Source: an uncultured Pseudomonadales bacterium (GTDB taxonomy: Bacteria; Pseudomonadota; Gammaproteobacteria; Pseudomonadales; UBA7434). From it: a stretch of DNA of 64,000 bases. Location: positions 1-64,000 of the forward strand of contig CAJQKT010000001.1 in assembly GCA_905478995.1 (NCBI GenBank), in the 5' to 3' direction. Positions 31,646 through 44,655 of the stretch are shown piece by piece. The position numbers were made by a program, and so were the translations under genes. The notes below the pieces were generated by a model. That model was not told the origin of the DNA and ran no database searches. It saw only the letters and a program-made list of their open reading frames with translations. Positions within the stretch are counted from its first letter, which is position 1. Every line of letters starts with the position of its first letter.

Positions 31646-32929
31646 TTACTCAGGATAGTCGCGCGCAGTGTGGCCTGTGTACAATTGGCGCGGTCGGCCA
31701 ATTTTAAACGACGCCGAATGCATTTCATTCCAGTGTGCAATCCATCCGACGGTGCGGCCTACGGCAAACATAACCGTAAACATACTGGTGGGAATGCCTA
31801 TCGCCTTCAGGATAATGCCAGAGTAGAAGTCTACGTTGGGGTAGAGTTTTTTCTCGACAAAATACGGATCTTCTAAAGCAATGGTCTCTAGGCGCTTGGC
31901 GATATTGAGCAGCGGATCATTGGTGATGCCTAGCTCTGCCAGTACCTCGTCAGCGGTTTCTTTCATTACTTTGGCGCGCGGATCAAAGTTTTTGTAAACG
32001 CGATGGCCAAACCCCATCAGTCTGAAAGGGTCGTTCTTATCTTTGGCTCGCGCTACAAACGAGTCAATATGCGACTCGTCACCAATTTCCTCGAGCATTC
32101 CTAATACAGCTTCGTTAGCCCCGCCATGCGATGGCCCCCAAAGTGCAGCAATACCGGCTGCGATACAGGCAAAGGGATTGGCGCCCGATGAGCCGGTTAG
32201 GCGTACTGCCGAGGTTGATGCGTTTTGTTCATGGTCGGCATGGAGCATGAATATCCGGTCCATCGCCTTGGCAATAACCGGGTTGACTTCGTATTTTTCG
32301 CAAGGGTTACCGAACATCATATACAAAAAGTTTTCTGCATAATTGAGGTCGTTGCGCGGGTACATAAACGGTTGGCCAATACTGAACTTATAGCTCATGG
32401 CCGCCAGCGTTGGCATCTTTGCGATGAGTCTAAATGCGGCTATTTCGCGATGCTCTTCGTCCGATACTTCAAGCGAATCGTGATAGAACGCCGACAAGGC
32501 GCCGACTACGCCACAAAGAATAGCCATTGGATGAGCATCGCGACGAAAGCCCTGAAAGAAAGTGCGCAGTTGCTCATGAACCATTGTGTGACGGTAAACG
32601 GTCGATTCAAATTTTTCTTTTTGCGCTTTGCTAGGTAGCTCGCCGTAAATGAGTAAGTAGCATGTTTCAAGATAAGTAGAGTGCTCGGCAAGCTGCTCGA
32701 TGGGGTAGCCTCGATGAAGAAGCACGCCCTTATCGCCGTCGATAAAAGTAATTGATGATTCACAAGCTGCCGTAGAAACAAAGCCCGGATCAAAAGTGAA
32801 AAAATTGTTGCTCGTTAGTTGGCCTACGTCAATGACGTCTTGGCCGAGGGTGCCTTCATAGATTGGCAATTCAATGGTTGGACCATCTTCGATCGTCAAC
32901 ACAGCTTTTTTGTCAGATTTTGCGGGCAT
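31646..32929 (-). CDS. gltA: Citrate synthase
   Basis: [63 protein letters not shown]. Confidence 0.97.
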   Translation of the reverse strand: MPAKSDKKAVLTIEDGPTIELPIYEGTLGQDVIDVGQLTSNNFFTFDPGFVSTAACESSITFIDGDKGVLLHRGYPIEQLAEHSTYLETCYLLIYGELPSKAQKEKFESTVYRHTMVHEQLRTFFQGFRRDAHPMAILCGVVGALSAFYHDSLEVSDEEHREIAAFRLIAKMPTLAAMSYKFSIGQPFMYPRNDLNYAENFLYMMFGNPCEKYEVNPVIAKAMDRIFMLHADHEQNASTSAVRLTGSSGANPFACIAAGIAALWGPSHGGANEAVLGMLEEIGDESHIDSFVARAKDKNDPFRLMGFGHRVYKNFDPRAKVMKETADEVLAELGITNDPLLNIAKRLETIALEDPYFVEKKLYPNVDFYSGIILKAIGIPTSMFTVMFAVGRTVGWIAHWNEMHSASFKIGRPRQLYTGHTARDYPE

Positions 32930-32975
32930 TCCTAGTTTCCTGTTCCTGATGTTCGGTGGGGCGAAATTTTTCTTA

Positions 32976-32990
32976 CGCGGCAGTGCCGCG
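32976..32990. promoter_or_regulatory. Perfect 7-bp-arm inverted repeat upstream of gltA
   Basis: CGCGGCA-g-TGCCGCG, about 46 bp upstream of the gltA start. Confidence 0.4.
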
Positions 32991-33466
32991 CAGTTTGTAA
33001 AGTTGAGCTTTAGCCTGGGCAGCCAACCGTTGATAGCCCCATAGAGCTACGATTGTAGGCGCTATGTTTGTGGCTAAACTTGTTAGGTTGTGACTGCGGA
33101 TCGCGGCGTTCACGACTATGTTTGAGTTTTTGCAATACTCATTAGAGCTATGCAAGCCTGCTTGCGGCTGTGTCATACTCCGGCCTACTCGCTCAGTTAA
33201 TCCTAGCGGTATTTACCGTTGCGTGGTGAAAATCACCCATTAAGCCAAGCAAGGGATTACTTTTCGGCCATGTTTATCAACAGCGCCGACGTGCAAGGCA
33301 CAACTATAGGGCCAACGGGTGTTTTGTCAATGCTCAGCCGCGTTTTGTCTGCAGCCTCAGTGCCGTGACGGGGTGGATGTAGAGTCAACCATTTTTCGGT
33401 TAGCTCCGTACAATTACCTTAAAGGGCGCAAGCCGATGTTTTATTGTGTTTGTTATGTCAGTAAAT

Positions 33467-33496
33467 TTGAATAAGGGGGGGGCGCTGGCCTATAAT
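33467..33496 (+). promoter_or_regulatory. Candidate sigma70 promoter with poly-G spacer upstream of sdhA
   Basis: TTGAAT (33467-33472), 18-nt spacer containing G8 (33475-33482), TATAAT (33491-33496). Confidence 0.55.
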
Positions 33497-33724
33497 CCGC
33501 CCGCCGTTAGCCGGCTCGCTGCCAGTGGTGGCGCAGCCTGTGGTGCAAGGCAAGTTGCCATTAGCAAATTTTAGCTGGCCGCGCGAACGATTCAGGCAAG
33601 AACTCCCAAGGCAGGCAAAGCAAGCCATCAGGCGGGTTTAATTAGATCATTACTTTTTTAGGCGCTATGCAAGCGAGTAATAACCGCTCGCACAGCGCCC
33701 ATGGAACTTGGAGAGACCGATTCA

Positions 33725-35500
33725 ATGGCGAATATTAGAACATTAGAATATGACGGTGTGATCGTCGGCGGCGGCGGAGCAGGCATGCGGGCTGCACTCC
33801 AGTTAGCGCAGTCGGGCCACAAAACAGCCGTTATATCCAAAGTATTTCCTACGCGCTCACACACCGTGTCAGCGCAGGGCGGGATTACCTGTTCGATCGC
33901 CAGTTCAGATCCGAATGATGATTGGCGCTGGCACATGTACGACACGGTTAAAGGGTCGGATTATATCGGCGATCAAGATGCTATCGAGTATATGTGCAGT
34001 GTTGGCCCAGAAGCGATCTATGAATTAGAGCACATGGGCTTACCCTTTAGTCGAACCGAAAGCGGGCGTATTTATCAGCGTCCTTTTGGGGGGCAATCAA
34101 AAGAATTTGGGGCCGGTGGTCAGGCCGCTAGGACCTGTGCAGCCGCCGACCGAACGGGGCATGCGTTATTGCACACGTTGTATCAGGCCAACCTTAAAAA
34201 CAATACGGTGTTTCTCAATGAGTGGTATGCCACCGATCTGGTTAAAAACCAAGACGGAAGCGTGGTGGGTGTCATTGCCATTTGTATTGAGACCGGTGAA
34301 GTGGTCTATGTGAAGTCTAAGGCCACCGTCTTTGCTACCGGCGGTGCAGGCCGAATTTATGCATCAACTACCAACGCGCACATTAATACCGGCGATGGTG
34401 TAGGTATGGCCTTGCGTGCCGACGTGCCTGTTCAAGATATGGAGATGTGGCAATTTCATCCCACGGGTATTTACGGTGCGGGTACGTTGGTCACTGAGGG
34501 GTGTCGAGGTGAAGGCGGCTACTTGATCAATAAAGATGGCGAGCGCTTTATGGAGCGTTATGCGCCGAATGCTAAAGATTTGGCAGGTCGTGATGTCGTT
34601 GCCCGCTCTATGGTGCTCGAGATTTTAGAGGGCCGTGGCTGCGGCCCCGAAGGCGATCACGTTATGTTAAAGCTCGATCACTTGGGTCAAGACGTTTTAC
34701 ACAGCCGCTTGCCCGGAATTTGCGAATTGTCAGAAACTTTTGCGCATGTTGATCCGGTCTATGCGCCGATCCCGGTAGTGCCTACTTGCCATTATATGAT
34801 GGGCGGTATTCCCACTAACGTGAATGGCCAGGCGCTTACGCAAACGGCTGACGGGCAAGATGCGGTTATCGACGGGCTCTATGCGTGCGGTGAAATTGCC
34901 TGCGTTTCAGTACATGGCGCTAATCGCCTAGGTGGTAATTCACTGCTTGATTTAGTGGTGTTTGGCCGCGCTTCGGGCTTATATATCGAAGAGGCGCTTA
35001 AGCAGGGTATTGAGCAGCGTGATGCTAGCGAGACAGATATTGATGCGGCGCTTAGTCGTGTGACTCGCCTCAATGAGCGCAAGGGCAACGGTGAAAAAGT
35101 TGCTGCGTTGCGCAAAGAGCTGCAAAAAATTATGCAGTTGTATTTTGGTGTGTTTCGCACCGGCGAAAACATGGATCAAGGCGTTAAGCAGCTGGCAGAT
35201 CTACGCGAGCGCATAGCCGGCGCTGCACTGGAAGATAAAAGCGCGGCATTTAATACGGCGCGTATTGAGGCGCTTGAATTACATAATTTGCTGGAGGTGG
35301 CTGAAGCAACTGCGATCTCAGCCAATGTTCGCACCGAGAGTCGCGGCGCGCATGCGCGTGATGATTATCAAGAGCGCGATGATACTAATTGGCTGTGCCA
35401 CTCTATGTATTTTCCAAGTGATAAGCGTGTTGGTAAGCGTGGAGTCAATTTTGCTCCGGTTACGGTCGATACCTTTGAACCTATGGCGCGCGTTTATTAA
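33725..35500 (+). CDS. sdhA: Succinate dehydrogenase flavoprotein subunit
   Basis: [34 protein letters not shown]; start [11 protein letters not shown] at 33725 with upstream ggagag. Confidence 0.97.
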   Translation: MANIRTLEYDGVIVGGGGAGMRAALQLAQSGHKTAVISKVFPTRSHTVSAQGGITCSIASSDPNDDWRWHMYDTVKGSDYIGDQDAIEYMCSVGPEAIYELEHMGLPFSRTESGRIYQRPFGGQSKEFGAGGQAARTCAAADRTGHALLHTLYQANLKNNTVFLNEWYATDLVKNQDGSVVGVIAICIETGEVVYVKSKATVFATGGAGRIYASTTNAHINTGDGVGMALRADVPVQDMEMWQFHPTGIYGAGTLVTEGCRGEGGYLINKDGERFMERYAPNAKDLAGRDVVARSMVLEILEGRGCGPEGDHVMLKLDHLGQDVLHSRLPGICELSETFAHVDPVYAPIPVVPTCHYMMGGIPTNVNGQALTQTADGQDAVIDGLYACGEIACVSVHGANRLGGNSLLDLVVFGRASGLYIEEALKQGIEQRDASETDIDAALSRVTRLNERKGNGEKVAALRKELQKIMQLYFGVFRTGENMDQGVKQLADLRERIAGAALEDKSAAFNTARIEALELHNLLEVAEATAISANVRTESRGAHARDDYQERDDTNWLCHSMYFPSDKRVGKRGVNFAPVTVDTFEPMARVY

Positions 35501-35585
35501 GTATTACTGCGCTCACATAGACCGATCGATGTAGTCATTTTGGTCCATTGTGAAATGCTTGACGAATTTTTTGGGAGTTACCTCG

Positions 35586-36284
35586 ATGTTACAAGTTAGT
35601 GTTTATCGTTACGATCCGGCTAAAGATGCTGCGCCTTATATGCAGGACTATAACCTCGATACCGGCGGTAAAGACGTCATGGTGCTTGATGTGCTCGAGA
35701 TGCTTAAAGCTCAGGACCCCTCGTTGGCCTACCGGCGCTCATGTCGTGAAGGCGTTTGTGGTTCTGATGGTATGAATATCAACGGCAAAAATGGCCTGGC
35801 CTGCATCAAGCCTTTGTCTGAGGCTGCGCCTCGCAATAAGCTGGTCTTGCGACCGCTGCCAGGCCTGCCGGTTATTCGCGATCTAGTGATTGATATGGAG
35901 CAGTTTTATGCTCAATATGAAAAAGTGAAGCCGTATCTTCAAGCGGAAGCGCCAACGACGGGTATTGAGCGCCTGCAATCGCCTGAAGAGCGTGAAAAGC
36001 TGGATGGCTTATATGAGTGCATTTTGTGCGCTTGTTGTTCTACGAGTTGCCCCTCATTTTGGTGGAACCCCGATAAATTTATCGGCCCGGCTGGTCTGTT
36101 ACAGGCCTATCGATTTTTAGCCGATAGTCGCGATACGCAACAGGCTGAACGGCTAAAAGATTTGTCTGATCCTTTTAGTGTTTTTCGCTGCCAGGGTATT
36201 CAAAACTGTGTTTCAGTGTGCCCCAAAGGCTTGAACCCGACCAAAGCGATTGGCCATATTCGAGGTATGCTGCTCAACGCTTAG
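35586..36284 (+). CDS. sdhB: Succinate dehydrogenase iron-sulfur subunit
   Basis: YRRSCREGVCGSDGMNINGKNGLAC, CILCACCSTSCPSFWW, CQGIQNCVSVCPKGLNP. Confidence 0.97.
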   Translation: MLQVSVYRYDPAKDAAPYMQDYNLDTGGKDVMVLDVLEMLKAQDPSLAYRRSCREGVCGSDGMNINGKNGLACIKPLSEAAPRNKLVLRPLPGLPVIRDLVIDMEQFYAQYEKVKPYLQAEAPTTGIERLQSPEEREKLDGLYECILCACCSTSCPSFWWNPDKFIGPAGLLQAYRFLADSRDTQQAERLKDLSDPFSVFRCQGIQNCVSVCPKGLNPTKAIGHIRGMLLNA

Positions 36285-36567
36285 GCAGTAATCCCTAGGC
36301 TGAGGGGCTTTAACGCCACCTCGGGGCTGGTGCGCAAGTCACTTGGCTTGGGGTGCGAAGTTGGCTATTGGCTACCTTGGCTCATATGCCGTGCGCTTGA
36401 CTGGTACACCAGCAATACCACTCACTATATTGAAATATTTTGATATAGATCGCTAAATCTATATTTTCATAAGTGAATTTTACAGCTCTCCCATTGCCCG
36501 CCGCCGCCTAATCGCTACACTTGTTGAGTAAGTATTTAAAAGCTCCACGACCTGTATCGAGTCCCTC

Positions 36568-39435
36568 ATGTCCCAAAACACGCCTTTTACATTGGCTGAA
36601 CAGCAACCAATGGCCGATTGGTTGCGCTCTTCTCATATTGCCGGCGGTAACGCCGACTATGTGGAAGCGCTCTATGAAGAGTATTTAGCTGCCCCCAATG
36701 ATGTTGACCCCGAGTGGCGCGATTTTTTTGATCGTTTGCCGCGTGTCGAGGGCAATATCCAACCTGATATCCCTCACGCTACCGTGCGTGCACATTTCTT
36801 AGAGTTAGCGCGACAGCAGCGCGGCGCTGTGCGGGCTACCGTCTCTGATAGTTTGGCGACTGAGCATGAGCGCAAGCAAATTCGGGTTGTGCAATTAATT
36901 AGCGCCTACCGTCAGCGCGGGCATCAAAACGCCAATATTGATCCGCTGGGTCTCATGGCGCGCGAGCAGGTACCCGATCTAGATCCGGCTTATCATCATT
37001 TGAGCGCGGCTGATTACGATACCGAATTTCAAACGGGTGTATTTTATATTGGCAAAGATGTGGCTCCACTGGGTGAAATCATCGATGCATTGAAGCGGAC
37101 CTATTGCGGCTCAATCGGTGCAGAGTTTATGCACATCGTCGATACCGAGCAGCGTGTTTGGATTCAAAGCCGTATGGACAGTGTGCGGTCGGCACCAGAG
37201 TACAGCGCCGAAACGAAAGAGCATCTTTTAGAACGCTTAACGGCCGCTGAAGGCTTAGAGAAATATCTTGGCTCACGCTATCCAGGCACCAAGCGCTTTG
37301 GGCTAGAGGGCGGTGAGAGTTTAATCCCGATGGTCGATGAGCTGATTCAGCGTGCCGGTTCTTATCAGGCTAAAGAAGTGGTCATTGGTATGGCTCACCG
37401 CGGCCGCTTGAATGTGTTAGTGAACACCTTTGGCAAGCAACCCGCTGATCTTTTTGATGAGTTTGAAGGTAAAGCAACCTTCAATACCTCTGGTGACGTC
37501 AAATATCATCAAGGTTTTTCGTCTAATGTGATGACTTCTGGTGGTGAAATCCACCTGGCGCTAGCCTTTAATCCATCCCACCTTGAAATTGCATCACCCG
37601 TCGTTGAGGGCTCTGTTCGCGCTCGTCAAGATCGTCGTAAAAATGCTGAGCGTGATCAAGTGATTCCTATCATTATGCACGGTGACGCTGCTTTTGCTGG
37701 CCAGGGCGTGGTCATGGAAACGTTCCAGATGTCACAAACTCGCGCCTACACAACGGGCGGCTCGGTCCACATTGTTATCAACAATCAAGTTGGCTTTACC
37801 ACGTCTAAACCTGAGGATATGCGCTCGACTGAATACTGTACCGACTGCGCGAAGATGGTCCAGGCTCCCATTTTCCATGTTAACGGTGATGATCCTGAAG
37901 CGGTGTTGTTCGTCACGCAAATGGCGTTTGATTACCGTCAGCAATTTAGCCGCGATGTAGTGATTGATCTTGTTTGTTACCGTCGCCGTGGGCACAACGA
38001 AGCCGATGAGCCTTCGGGCACTCAGCCACTGATGTATGCAGCAATCAAACAGCATCCGAGTGCCCGCGAGATTTATGCCAATCAATTAGTTGCGGAAGGC
38101 GTGCTTAGCGCTGCGCAAACTGAAGCGATGGAAAATAACTATCGTGAGGCCCTAGAGCGTGGCGAGCACGTTGTAAAAAGTTTGGTTAAGAAGCCCAATG
38201 AAGAGCTGTTTGTTGATTGGACGCCGTATTTGGCGCATGACTGGCAGGTGCGAGGCGACACTACGTACCCGTTAGATAAATTACAAGCTTTGGCGCATTC
38301 TTTTAATGAATCGCCAAGTGGCTTTGTCGTGCAGCGACAAGTGGCGAAAATTATTGAAGACCGAAAAAAGATGGCGGTTGGGGCGATGGCTGGTAACTGG
38401 GGCTTTGGCGAAACGCTTGCCTATGCGTCGTTAGTTGAGCAGGGTTATCCTGTGCGGCTCACCGGTCAGGATGTTGGTCGTGGTACGTTCTCTCATCGAC
38501 ATGCTGTGCTGCACGATCAAAAAACGTCTGAAACTTATGTGCCATTAAAAAATATAAGTGGCGAGCAGGCCGAATTCGAAATTTTTGATTCGCTACTTTC
38601 AGAAATGGCAGTGCTTGGTTTTGAATATGGCTATTCAACCACGAGCCCAAATGGGTTGGTCATATGGGAAGCTCAGTTTGGCGACTTTGCCAATGGCGCA
38701 CAAGTGGTTATTGACCAGTTTATTACTAGCGGTGAGCACAAGTGGGGGCGCTTATGCGGTCTAACGATGTTGTTACCGCATGGTTATGAAGGGCAGGGTC
38801 CAGAGCACTCCTCTGCGCGGCTCGAGCGATTTTTACAGATGTGTGCCGAGCAAAACATCCAAGTTTGCGTACCGACGACTGCGGCACAGATTTTTCATCT
38901 ATTGCGTCGACAAGCTATCAGGCCACTGCGTCGTCCATTAATTGTTATGTCGCCTAAAAGTTTGCTTCGACACAAGCATGCAGCATCAACGCTGGAAGAC
39001 TTCTCTGAAGGACACTTTCAAAATGTCATTGCTGAGACGAATGACGTTGATGCAAGCAAAATGAAACGTTTGGTGTTGTGCAGCGGCAAAGTTTATTACG
39101 ACTTGTGTGATGCCAGGGCTGAGCATGAGTTGGCCGATGTTGCGATTGTACGCATCGAGCAACTCTATCCATTTCCCGATGCAGAGCTTTTTAAAGCAAT
39201 TGCAGATTATCAGCATCTTGAGTCGGTGGTGTGGTGCCAAGAAGAACCGCGCAATCAGGGCGCTTGGTACCACAGCCAGCACCATTTTCGCGCAGTAATC
39301 GATTTGATCGATGATGGTTTGCCAATAACTTTTGCCGGTAGGCAGCCATCGGCTTCGCCCGCGGCCGGTTACATGGCACTGCATTTAAAAGAACAATCGC
39401 AACTTATTGCAGAGGCTTTAGGTTTGAGTGAGTAG
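36568..39435 (+). CDS. sucA: 2-oxoglutarate dehydrogenase E1
   Basis: GMAHRGRLNVLVNTFGKQPADLFDEFEG, GDAAFAGQGVVMETFQMSQ. Confidence 0.97.
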   Translation: MSQNTPFTLAEQQPMADWLRSSHIAGGNADYVEALYEEYLAAPNDVDPEWRDFFDRLPRVEGNIQPDIPHATVRAHFLELARQQRGAVRATVSDSLATEHERKQIRVVQLISAYRQRGHQNANIDPLGLMAREQVPDLDPAYHHLSAADYDTEFQTGVFYIGKDVAPLGEIIDALKRTYCGSIGAEFMHIVDTEQRVWIQSRMDSVRSAPEYSAETKEHLLERLTAAEGLEKYLGSRYPGTKRFGLEGGESLIPMVDELIQRAGSYQAKEVVIGMAHRGRLNVLVNTFGKQPADLFDEFEGKATFNTSGDVKYHQGFSSNVMTSGGEIHLALAFNPSHLEIASPVVEGSVRARQDRRKNAERDQVIPIIMHGDAAFAGQGVVMETFQMSQTRAYTTGGSVHIVINNQVGFTTSKPEDMRSTEYCTDCAKMVQAPIFHVNGDDPEAVLFVTQMAFDYRQQFSRDVVIDLVCYRRRGHNEADEPSGTQPLMYAAIKQHPSAREIYANQLVAEGVLSAAQTEAMENNYREALERGEHVVKSLVKKPNEELFVDWTPYLAHDWQVRGDTTYPLDKLQALAHSFNESPSGFVVQRQVAKIIEDRKKMAVGAMAGNWGFGETLAYASLVEQGYPVRLTGQDVGRGTFSHRHAVLHDQKTSETYVPLKNISGEQAEFEIFDSLLSEMAVLGFEYGYSTTSPNGLVIWEAQFGDFANGAQVVIDQFITSGEHKWGRLCGLTMLLPHGYEGQGPEHSSARLERFLQMCAEQNIQVCVPTTAAQIFHLLRRQAIRPLRRPLIVMSPKSLLRHKHAASTLEDFSEGHFQNVIAETNDVDASKMKRLVLCSGKVYYDLCDARAEHELADVAIVRIEQLYPFPDAELFKAIADYQHLESVVWCQEEPRNQGAWYHSQHHFRAVIDLIDDGLPITFAGRQPSASPAAGYMALHLKEQSQLIAEALGLSE

Positions 39436-39573
39436 ACTTTGTAAAATTAATTGATGAACGATTCTAGCCAATTAATTGGGTCAATGAAGAAGTGTCAATT
39501 GAGTCGGCGTAGATTTAAAAATATTTGAACGACATGCGCGCTTGCGTATAAAAATTAAAGAGTGGAATCATCT

Positions 39574-40803
39574 ATGAGTATAGAAATAAAAGCACCTTCT
39601 TTTCCTGAGTCGGTGGCTGATGGCACGGTAGCTACTTGGCATAAGCGCCCGGGTGATACCTGCGCCCGCGACGAGCTGATTGCTGATATCGAAACGGATA
39701 AGGTTGTCATCGAAGTTAACGCCCCTAATGCGGGTACGTTACTGGAAATTCTCAAGCAAGAAGGTGATGTGGTGTTGAGCAACGAATTGATTGCTCGCTT
39801 CGAAGCAGGGGTAGTTGAAGCCGCGCCAGCTGCGGGTGCGGCAGCGCCTGCCGCACCCGCGGTAGAAAGCCAGCCGGTGCTTGCCGAAGAGGCGATTATC
39901 AGCCCGGCGGCCAAGAAAATGATGGCAGAGAATAACATTGACCTCGGCCAGATTAATGGCACAGGTAAAGATGGTCGCGTGACCAAAGAAGATGTTCAGC
40001 GTGCTATTGATGGCAGCCCACAACAGGCGCCGGTGGTTGCCCATGCCGTGGGTGCATCTGCTCCTGCGGTACGAGCTGATGTGGCCGTTGATCCAACGCA
40101 GCGCAATGAGCGGCGTGTGCCAATGACGCGATTGCGAGCACGAGTTGCCGAGCGCTTGTTGAGTGCCACGCAAACTACAGCCATGCTTACCACGTTTAAT
40201 GAAGTCAATATGCAGCCAGTTATGGAGCTGCGCAAGAAGTACAAAGAACAATTTGAAAAGACACATAACGGCACACGCTTGGGCTTTATGTCATTTTTTA
40301 TTAAGGCTTCTATCGAGGCTTTAAAGCGCTTCCCAGTAGTGAATGCCTCTATTGACGGCCAAGATGTTGTCTACCACGGCTACTACGATGTTGGCGTAGC
40401 GGTATCTAGTGAGCGCGGTTTAGTTGTGCCGGTCTTGCGTGATGCCGATGGCATGAGTCTCGCTAGTATTGAAAGTAAAATTCGTGAATACGGTGGCAAG
40501 GCGCAGAGCGGTAAGCTGAGCATTGAAGATATGAGCGGCGGCACGTTCACGGTAACCAATGGCGGTGTGTTTGGTTCGATGTTGTCGACGCCTATTCTTA
40601 ACCCGCCGCAAACCGGCATATTGGGTATGCACGCTATTAACGAGCGAGCTATGGTGGTTGACGGTGAAATTAAAATACTGCCTATGATGTATTTGGCTTT
40701 GTCTTATGATCATCGCTTAGTTGATGGTAAAGATGCAGTGCAATTTTTGGTGGCGATCAAGAATATGATCGAAGACCCTGCGCGCGTATTGCTTGAAATA
40801 TAA
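39574..40803 (+). CDS. sucB: 2-oxoglutarate dehydrogenase E2 (dihydrolipoamide succinyltransferase)
   Basis: Lipoyl [10 protein letters not shown]3-binding domain, catalytic [15 protein letters not shown]; start 39574 preferred to 39562. Confidence 0.97.
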   Translation: MSIEIKAPSFPESVADGTVATWHKRPGDTCARDELIADIETDKVVIEVNAPNAGTLLEILKQEGDVVLSNELIARFEAGVVEAAPAAGAAAPAAPAVESQPVLAEEAIISPAAKKMMAENNIDLGQINGTGKDGRVTKEDVQRAIDGSPQQAPVVAHAVGASAPAVRADVAVDPTQRNERRVPMTRLRARVAERLLSATQTTAMLTTFNEVNMQPVMELRKKYKEQFEKTHNGTRLGFMSFFIKASIEALKRFPVVNASIDGQDVVYHGYYDVGVAVSSERGLVVPVLRDADGMSLASIESKIREYGGKAQSGKLSIEDMSGGTFTVTNGGVFGSMLSTPILNPPQTGILGMHAINERAMVVDGEIKILPMMYLALSYDHRLVDGKDAVQFLVAIKNMIEDPARVLLEI

Positions 40804-40834
40804 CGCGCAAAAAGTACCGGTTGTTTCAACTTAA

Positions 40835-42346
<1,512 letters not shown>

Positions 42347-42543
42347 GCGTGCTTCGTCTGCTTGGGCTGACGAGTCCGGTGCAGGGGAGTGTACTTAATT
42401 GTCCCTATGGGTAGTGGGGTGGCCTTGCTATTATCACGCTGTATTTGAGAGAATTCGCTCGCGCCAAATCTGCTCTGCCGGCCCTTAGGGCTACCCGCTT
42501 AGATGAAATCTAATCTATTAATGACCAACACGGAAATCAAGCG

Positions 42544-43707
42544 ATGAACTTGCATGAATATCAAGGTAAACAACTGTTTGCCGAATACGGTTTGCCCGTA
42601 TCTACAGGTTATGCCTGTGACACACCCGAAGAAACTGTTGCGGCAGTTAAAAAAATTGGCGGCGATATGTGGGTAGTTAAAGCTCAGGTACATGCTGGTG
42701 GTCGCGGTAAGGCTGGTGGTGTGAAGTTGATTAAGTCAGCCGATGAAGCTAAAGCGTTTGCACAGCAATGGCTAGGCAAAAATTTGGTGACTTATCAGAC
42801 CGATGCGAACGGTCAGCCAGTGACTAAAATTTTGGTGGAATCATGCACCGACATCGCTGATGAGTTGTATTTAGGCGCGGTGGTTGATCGCTCTAGTCGC
42901 CGTATTGTTTTTATGGCATCAACTGAAGGTGGTGTTGAAATAGAGAAAGTGGCCCATGAAACGCCAGAAAAAATTCTTCGAGCCGAAATCGATCCATTGG
43001 TCGGCGCACAGCCCTATCAGGCTCGTGAGCTGGCTTTTAAAATGGGTTTGCAGGGCGTACAGATCAAACAGTTTACAAAAATATTTTTGGGTCTAGCCAA
43101 GCTGTTTGTAGAAAAAGATTTGGCATTAATAGAAATCAACCCATTAGTTATTAAAGAAGACGGCGATTTACATTGCTTAGATGCGAAGCTAGGCGTTGAT
43201 GGTAATGCGTTATATCGACACAAAGATTTGCAAGCGATGGAAGATCCCTCGCAAGAAGATGCCCGTGAAGCTGAGGCGGCTAAGTGGGACCTTAATTACG
43301 TTGCGCTAGATGGTAATATCGGTTGCATGGTCAATGGCGCTGGCCTTGCTATGGGTACCATGGATATTGTTGCTTTGCATGGTGGCTTTCCAGCCAATTT
43401 CCTTGATGTAGGGGGCGGCGCAACTAAAGAACGCGTAGCCCATGCTTTTAAGCTGATTTTGTCGGATGAAAATGTTAAGGCCGTGTTAGTTAACATTTTT
43501 GGCGGCATAGTCCGTTGCGATATGATTGCTCACGGTATTGTCGATGCGGTTAAAGAAGTGGGTGTAAAAGTACCTGTAGTCGTGCGTCTTGAAGGTACTA
43601 ATTCAGAGCTTGGCAAAAAAGTACTTGATGAATCTGGGCTGGATATTATTGCGGCCGAAAGTTTAACAGACGCTGCTGTTCAAGCAGTTAAAGCGGCGGG
43701 GAATTAG
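42544..43707 (+). CDS. sucC: Succinyl-CoA synthetase beta subunit
   Basis: [36 protein letters not shown]. Confidence 0.97.
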   Translation: MNLHEYQGKQLFAEYGLPVSTGYACDTPEETVAAVKKIGGDMWVVKAQVHAGGRGKAGGVKLIKSADEAKAFAQQWLGKNLVTYQTDANGQPVTKILVESCTDIADELYLGAVVDRSSRRIVFMASTEGGVEIEKVAHETPEKILRAEIDPLVGAQPYQARELAFKMGLQGVQIKQFTKIFLGLAKLFVEKDLALIEINPLVIKEDGDLHCLDAKLGVDGNALYRHKDLQAMEDPSQEDAREAEAAKWDLNYVALDGNIGCMVNGAGLAMGTMDIVALHGGFPANFLDVGGGATKERVAHAFKLILSDENVKAVLVNIFGGIVRCDMIAHGIVDAVKEVGVKVPVVVRLEGTNSELGKKVLDESGLDIIAAESLTDAAVQAVKAAGN

Positions 43708-43710
43708 AAA

Positions 43711-44583
43711 ATGGCTGTATTAATCGATCGAAATACTAAAGTTTTATGTCAGGGTCTTACCGGCGGGCAGGGTACTTTCCACACGACTCAAGCCATTGAG
43801 TACGGTACAAAAATGGTGGGTGGTGTAACGCCTGGCAAAGGCGGCACCACTCATTTAGAGCTGCCGGTATTCAATACTATGGCCGAGGCTGTCGAAGTCA
43901 CCGGTGCTGATGCCTCCGTGATTTATGTGCCAGCGGCGTTTTGTAAAGACTCTATCCTGGAGGCCGCTAATAGCGGTGTTAAATTAATTGTTGCCATTAC
44001 CGAGGGTATTCCTACTCTCGATATGCTCGAGGCTAAGATACGCTGCGATGAATTGGGTGTGCGTTTGGTGGGTCCAAATTGCCCCGGTGTAATTACACCA
44101 GGCGAATGCAAAATTGGCATTATGCCTGGGCAAATACACCTGCCCGGTAAAGTGGGTATTGTTTCACGCTCTGGCACATTAACTTATGAGGCAGTTAAGC
44201 AAACTACCGATGCAGGATTTGGCCAGTCAACCTGCGTAGGTATTGGCGGTGACCCGATTCCAGGTACGAACTTTATTGATGTTTTAGAATTGTTTCAAAA
44301 TGATCCTAAGACTGAAGCTATTGTAATGATTGGTGAAATTGGTGGTACGGCCGAAGAGGAGGCTGCAGCGTTCATTAAAGCGAATGTCACCAAGCCAGTC
44401 GTCTCTTACATTGCTGGTGTGACTGCCCCCAAGGGTAAGCGCATGGGGCATGCAGGCGCTATTATTTCTGGCGGCACAGGCACGGCCGATGAGAAATTTG
44501 AAGCGTTGGAAGATGCTGGTGTTAAAACCGTGCGAAGCCTAGCTGAAATTGGCTCAGCGATGGCTGAAATTACGGGCTGGTAA
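43711..44583 (+). CDS. sucD: Succinyl-CoA synthetase alpha subunit
   Basis: [37 protein letters not shown], phospho-His [10 protein letters not shown]. Confidence 0.97.
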   Translation: MAVLIDRNTKVLCQGLTGGQGTFHTTQAIEYGTKMVGGVTPGKGGTTHLELPVFNTMAEAVEVTGADASVIYVPAAFCKDSILEAANSGVKLIVAITEGIPTLDMLEAKIRCDELGVRLVGPNCPGVITPGECKIGIMPGQIHLPGKVGIVSRSGTLTYEAVKQTTDAGFGQSTCVGIGGDPIPGTNFIDVLELFQNDPKTEAIVMIGEIGGTAEEEAAAFIKANVTKPVVSYIAGVTAPKGKRMGHAGAIISGGTGTADEKFEALEDAGVKTVRSLAEIGSAMAEITGW

Positions 44584-44597
44584 TTGCCGTAGCGTTT

Positions 44598-44629
44598 AAA
44601 AAGCCCGGCTTTGTAGTCGGGCTTTTTTT
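44598..44629 (+). terminator. Rho-independent terminator after sucD
   Basis: AGCCCG-gctttgtagt-CGGGCT followed by T-tract. Confidence 0.9.
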
Positions 44630-44655
44630 GTGCGCGAAGTTATATGGCCTAGGGA

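Noticed and set aside
32973-33176. 67-aa minus-strand ORF upstream of gltA
   Set aside because: No recognisable motif, covers the promoter/palindrome region of gltA, probably chance.
39739-40266. 175-aa minus-strand ORF antisense to sucB
   Set aside because: Lies entirely within the conserved sucB coding sequence; no independent support.
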